64,000 bases of DNA, from contig JAQFVV010000002.1 in assembly GCA_028023455.1 (NCBI GenBank), forward strand, positions 33,425,725-33,489,724. Reading direction: 5' to 3'. The stretch comes from Epiperipatus broadwayi. Lineage: Eukaryota > Onychophora > Udeonychophora > Euonychophora > Peripatidae. Positions 58,960-64,000 of the stretch are shown piece after piece. How positions within the stretch are numbered: the first letter of the stretch is position 1; the number at the start of each line of letters is the position of its first letter. Under the pieces are notes generated by a model that had not been told where the DNA came from, made no database searches, and saw only the letters and a program-made list of their open reading frames with translations. Both the position numbers and the translations under genes were made by a program.

Positions 58960-61900
58960 ATACAAATAAATATTTATAAAGTTATTGCTAAAAAATCTTG
59001 TCGAGAAATGTAACCAGAGCGGTTAATCTATTTTGTACATAGCGAAATTCGGTTCACATTTATTTCAACTTTTATTTAAAGTAAATAATGAGTAAATGCT
59101 ATTAACAAAATAAATATTTATCTAATAATTCTATCATTTAAAAATAAATTAAAGACAGTACCAATATGTTGAAAATAATAAATACAACCTTAATGTATTT
59201 TCAGTGCCGTTGAATGTAACTTTTATATTCAAAACAATAATTTAAGGTTGTTTTCAAAGTAATCGTTGTTTTGAATATAATGGTCATTTTTCACAATGTG
59301 TTTATCAAGGAAATTGCATCAAAGTTGTATTTGATATCTTCAATGATTTCTCTGAATACAAATATTCGAATAATTTCTTCATAAAGGAATTTGATTTCTA
59401 AAGATGATATAGCAGTTGAATTGACAACAAAAAATAAATTTGAGATGAAAATAACTAAATAAAACTAAAGCTATGAGAAAAGTTAATAGGAATAAGAAAA
59501 GCAAATCACATGAAAATGATTTAAAAATGTTAGAATATGCAGGAAGTAGATCAAGTAATGAAGTTGGTAAAGAGAAATAAGAAAGTGGCAATAAATTTTC
59601 ATAAGATTATTGCGAGATCAAAAAAAAATGTATAAGAGAATATCAAAAGTTTAAAAGAATACTCATAAATACGTCATACATGTAATAAACATGAAAAAGA
59701 TAATATAAAATTACTTTTATAATTTATTTATTATATGGTCAATCGGACATAGATTCAAATAATAGTCCAGAATTAAAGTGGAGAATCCACAAGTCACTTT
59801 AGTAGGACAAACTTTTTTTGTTTCCTCAGAAATGGATCTGGAATATTTTTTTACCATATTGCAAATCTTACAATTTAGCTATTTGATTTCTGAAATAATA
59901 TAATTACTTGATTAATATATATATACCAGAGTATCCTATGACTCCAAGTAATAATACCTGCATTGCTAAAAGTAATGCACTCTTCATGCTTAAATTAGTC
60001 TTTCCTAGAATTAATAAAGTGAACATATATGTGAAACAACTATCAATTAAAGAATTCTTGAATGATAAAATTACTGTATATAAAATAGCTAATTAGAATT
60101 ATGGAAGTTGCACTAAAAATTAAATTTCTTTTTCTTCGACCACAATTTGTATTGGTATATTTAACCTAAAACAAAGGGGGAGGAGGGATCCATAAATTAA
60201 TTAATTCAATCACTAGTTCTGTTTTAATTTCAAGTTAAATATATCAACCCAAATTGTATTCAAGACTTGGTTTTTAGTATGTTACTCCTCAGATTAAATA
60301 AAATCGTTTTTTATAAAATATTTAACATTTTTTACTTATAGTATATTTTGCTACAGACTTTTTGTAACTATTCATATTCAAATTTAAATACTAATAATGT
60401 GAACAATATCACTGTATTTCTAATTTAAAATTCAAACATATTAAAAATTGTTCATCGTTTATGAAGGTAATGTTTTAAAAGATGTAAGTTTTAGTTAACC
60501 AATCAAAATGTTTTTTAGTGACTATTCAATTTTAGTGTATTTTCAAAATATATACCACCATTTGGGGCGCATCACTGAAAACTAACCACACTGATATCTC
60601 GTGCATTTTGAAATTCGGCTCACTAATACTTAGACTGGACAGGCGACTGGAAAATTGTAAAATCTTTCAGTATCAGATTGCATTACCATCAGTACCTCAC
60701 ACATGTACAAAATTTGAAGGAAATTGATTCGACAGAAATATATTAAAATTCGGCTACAAGATTTAACTCTGACAAATAAACTAACAGAATTTCTATCCTT
60801 AAAAAAATGATATAAAAGCATATAATTTGTACATATTTAATGTATGTTCATATATATTTATTACCATCTCTTATTCTATGCATGTTTTATGTAATTTGTG
60901 TGAATTTTGTTCTGAAGGGAGTTAAGCTAATGCTAACCCACACCATTTGCTGAATGAAAAAAAAAAATCATGGTTTTTCCCTTTCGCCAATGAAAATGAT
61001 TACCTGTCTATAGAAAGTAAATGATTAGAGAATATTATTTGTTCACAATTTTTAAAGGCAATAATAATGAAAACAAAAATTATAAAAGTCATTAGGATAA
61101 ACTGTGAAAAATATTTGAAGAGACAAATAAAATGGAGGAAAAGGTCTAAGAAGAGGAAGTATGGATTCATCTAAGACCTGACCTTAAAATAATATGATTT
61201 ATAGAAGAGTAATCCACTCGTAACTGCAGTTGTTTGGTTACAAACAATCATACTCATATTTGAAACTGCAAACAATACTGAACCCGCCATAATGTTTTAA
61301 ACATATATAAATCTATTCACTGATCAAATAAATCTAGATGCATTAGTAAGATTATTTACAAGCTAGATTCCGACAGAATTATTTAAATAACCTGTAAATA
61401 AAGCCCATTTCTTGTTATATCAATGCCAAATCTATTTTGTTGGAACATCTTTTATATGACGAAATAGATTAGCCATAATATAACAAAAGGTGGAAATTAT
61501 TTAGTTTTATTTAAACGATTAAAGAATCTGGTTTAAACATCATCTCCATAACATTCAGATTTGCTTGTTTCTTGAATAGTTTTAAATTCTTAAGAGTTAC
61601 ATATTTGATAAGCTGTAAAATTACTTACTCCAAACATATGGTTGTTAATGATTTAAGATTATTTATGCATTTTTTGAATGATAATTATTTGAAATAATCA
61701 CAAATTAAAAAAATATGGCATTTATAAATTAAGATCTATGATTCGATTTACATTAGAACATCACAAAAATAATCCAAAAATGAATTAAGTTATGAAAAAG
61801 ATATAGCACATTCACATACGCATATACAAAACTAGGTTAAAACATATATATGAAAACTGTTCATCCACTCTCAAAAAAAAAAAAAAAAGGTAGAGATTTT

Positions 61901-62038
61901 GTTAGTCTTTGCAAGATTACCAATTATTTATTAGCTTTGCATTTTGGAGCCATTTATTAAATAATTCGTAGTTATAATCTCTCAGTTGTAAAATATAAAT
62001 TCAAATAACCGATTTAATTTTATTTTTCTTTCAAACAG
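58960..62038. other. Gene-free A+T-rich sequence
   Basis: No first exon of the carrier gene, other exon or repeat family was recognised on either strand. The frames at 59379, 59908 and 60630 look like chance. Confidence 0.4.
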
Positions 62039-62130
62039 GAAATTATTGAAAGCATTAATGATGAGCTGGGTGGATTAGCAGTAACCCCTAAACCTGGAAC
62101 CAAACTGAGTAAACAGTTGGAACATTATTG
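62039..62130 (+). CDS. Isolated exon of an unidentified gene
   Basis: A strong pyrimidine tract and acceptor (TTTTATTTTTCTTTCAAACAG) precede 30 codons plus 2 nt: EIIESINDELGGLAVTPKPG then TKLSKQLEHY, and TG|GTAATA as a possible donor. The other two plus-strand frames are closed. Alternatively the frame ends EHYW-stop at 62132-62134, making this a terminal exon. Codon use is balanced against an A+T-rich background, supporting real coding. The family is not recognised. It lies on the strand opposite to the carrier gene. Confidence 0.5.
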
Positions 62131-62819
62131 GTAATAATTTTCTTACCACTCTTTCCTTGCCCTTAACACAACTTTAACTATGGCAACTTAATTTATAAAA
62201 TTATATTATAAATTTGAACAAGTTTGTTACAACTTGTTATAAAGAGTAAAAAAAAGAATAAATACATCTGTGAAATAGATCTGTGGAACCCAATTCTTGA
62301 AAAAAATGATTAGTATATATGTAAAAAAAACTACATACTACATATTTTAAAAATTATCATTTACATTTTATTTGCTTTATATTATCATAACAAAATCTTA
62401 TCTAAAATTTCTCAAACTATGTCAACTGCTTATCATAACCAAACCCAATCCCATTATCTAAAGATAAACAGAATTTCTATTAGATAGTTTTACATATTAA
62501 TTTAGGTTTTAAAAATGTAACTTATAAATTGAATATTGTACTAAGATTTTATAAGAACATATGTATCTTTTTTATCCATTAATTCATATCTATGTAGAAA
62601 GTTTTAATTTGAAATTATTTCAATGTCAAAAACGTTTTTCAGAATTTGTATATAAAAAAAAAACTTAAATCTAGGCCTTCCGTTGCCAACTGAAGTCTTA
62701 CTTGTTAAATACAAAAATGACAATTATAAAGAATGTAAAAATTAGAAAAAACATACTGACCCAAAAATCACCAGAAGAATTTTTAATTATTCTATTCGTT
62801 CATGATACTGAATGCTTAC

Positions 62820-63125
62820 TAGTGGGGTTTGAACTTAGGATTTTCAGTCTATATTCATCATCCACTCCATCTCAAACAACCTATACACATGATCACACAC
62901 CTGTGGAAAAGATAAATGATTCACTATACCTATTTCATGCAGAACCAGCACTCATCAGTTGGGCCAGATTATAATCTCCCACACATATATATATACAATC
63001 ATTGCTTGGCTTATATGAAGATAGCAATTCTTTAAATTTTAATGGACAGGCTTCAATTTTCTCACTCTTCCAACTATTCAACGATCCATTTCATTGAAAA
63101 ACCAATGATGGAATGCTCAAAGTTC
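62820..63125. repeat. Family D element, single copy
   Basis: It starts GGGTTTGAACTTAGGATTTT, includes ACACATGATCACACACCTGT and GAACCAGCACTCATCAGTTG, and ends with the 3' part TTAATGGACAGGCTTCAATT ... CAATGATGGAATGCTCAAAG shared with 19354-19432. It carries a minus-strand hammerhead. Confidence 0.75.
62921..62965 (-). ncRNA. Hammerhead ribozyme motif (family D), core intact, stem I weak
   Basis: The minus strand reads GCCCAA, CTGATGA, stem II GTGC-TGGTTCT-GCAT, GAAA, TAGGTATA, GTGAATC. Core boxes are complete. Stem II has four pairs (one G-U), stem III is AT/AT before ATA, and stem I is poorly matched in this copy. Confidence 0.55.
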
Positions 63126-63139
63126 TTATTGGACTTAAT

Positions 63140-64000
63140 ATTATAAACATCACATGATCACTATTTCTTGTGCTTACTCTTAACTGTTATTAAAACAGGC
63201 AAAACTCTCTATATGTATTGCCACTCAGTGCAAGCCAGAGTAATCAAGGATGCCAGAATGCTTGTACATAAAATCCCATCTAGGGCCTACTCATCCAATA
63301 TCCCTAGACTAATTTCTGGCTTGTGGCCTTTGTCAGTAAGGATCCTAAGATCTAGGTGCAGTGCCCTCAAATCCAAGTCTCCTCACTGACCAAGGCCACA
63401 AGCCAGAAACTAGTCTGGAGATATTGGATGAGTAGGCACTAGACAGGGATTTTATGCACAAGCCTTCTGGCATCCATTGATTATTCTGGCTTGCACTGAG
63501 TGGCAATACGTATAGAGTTTTGACTGTTTTAATAACAGCTAAGAGCAAGCATAAGAAATTGTGATCATGTGATATTTGTTGGCTTAAAAGCAATCCTGCC
63601 TAATAGGATAATGGTGGCTATGGTTATTAAAGAACTAAAGATACCAAAATGTGTAGGTACTGAACTGAATTCAGGCCTATATGACTATATAAGCTGATGA
63701 GCTTGGATTGAAAATATTTAGTATTTTCAATTTGTCTCATAGTTTTGCAGTTATGTAGAGATAAAAGGTGGCTGCTGGAGGGTTGCATTAGATCCTAATA
63801 CCTAGGTGCAGTGCTCTCAAATCCAAGGCTGCTCACTGACGAAGGCCACAAGCCAGAAACTAGTCTGGGAATATTGAATGAGTAGGCACTAGATGAGGAG
63901 TTTATGCACAAGCCTTTTGACATCCATTGATTACTCTGGCTTGCACTGAGTGGCAATACGTATAGAGAGTTTTGCCTGTTTTACTTATTATAGTTATACC
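63140..64000. repeat. Two overlapping family A copies, to window end
   Basis: A first copy (about 63146-63577) has inverted ends CATCACATGATCACTATTTC and GAAATTGTGATCATGTGAT, with inverted arms meeting near 63345. From 63580 a second family A unit runs in plus orientation (GGCTTAAAAGCAATCCTGCC ... GAGAGTTTTGCCTGTTT) and reaches the window edge. The hammerheads of the first copy are dead (CTGACCA at 63386-63392, plus; CTGACAA at 63331-63337, minus). The second copy's is intact at the core. Frames at 63168 and 63345 are incidental. Confidence 0.8.
63821..63879 (+). ncRNA. Hammerhead ribozyme motif (family A), intact core
   Basis: It reads ATCCAA, GGCTG, CTCA, CTGACGA, A, GGC-CACAA-GCC, A, GAAAC, TAGTC, TGGGA, ATA, TTGAAT. 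The core, stem II, stem III and GTC site match 50982-51040. Both stem I helices carry one mismatch (TGGGA and TTGAAT). Confidence 0.72.

Overview
The window is A+T-rich metazoan DNA (roughly 70% A+T by eye). It has very long introns, no operons and no dense coding. The organism is an invertebrate-like animal; I cannot fix the phylum from the sequence. Almost everything visible is intron or intergenic DNA filled with decayed mobile elements.

Real host coding sequence is sparse. Two minus-strand exons, 58586-58629 and 15393-15476, join in phase. They encode the start of a mitochondrial carrier closest to SLC25A29 (basic amino acid carrier): PFDTVK at the end of the first, VRLQTQ...YRGTFHC in the second. 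The intron between them is 43,109 nt and covers two thirds of the window. The gene's first exon (higher coordinates) and its remaining carrier repeats (lower coordinates) were not found. A CpG-rich block at about 11.3-13.1 kb holds a plausible first coding exon of an unknown membrane protein (minus, 11315-11479) and a plus-strand donor/acceptor pair (12111/13021), so it looks like a promoter region. An isolated plus-strand exon of unknown family sits at 62039-62130.

Mobile elements include four pieces of an RTE-like non-LTR retrotransposon (2643-2896, 3595-6260, 47520-48090, 56640-56877). A complete but dead hAT transposon lies at 34156-38236 with an exact 8-bp target duplication. A 627-bp solo LTR (8729-9355) with exact 5-bp duplications is nested in a tRNA-derived SINE. 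There are tRNA-Leu-like and tRNA-Gly-like SINEs and several families of short inverted-repeat elements, here called A, C, D, E, F and G.

The most striking observation is that families A, C, D, E and F carry hammerhead self-cleaving ribozyme motifs (CTGANGA, stem II, GAAA, short stem III, NUH cleavage site, pairing stem I). Eleven copies keep an intact conserved core and about ten more are damaged. These families, and also the SINE, occur mostly as head-to-head inverted duplicates. The best-preserved family A copies have 8-13 nt target duplications but unequal ends. Hammerhead motifs, inverted terminal units and variable target duplications together recall non-autonomous relatives of Penelope-like retroelements, but no Penelope reverse transcriptase or GIY-YIG coding sequence was seen, so that link is inference.
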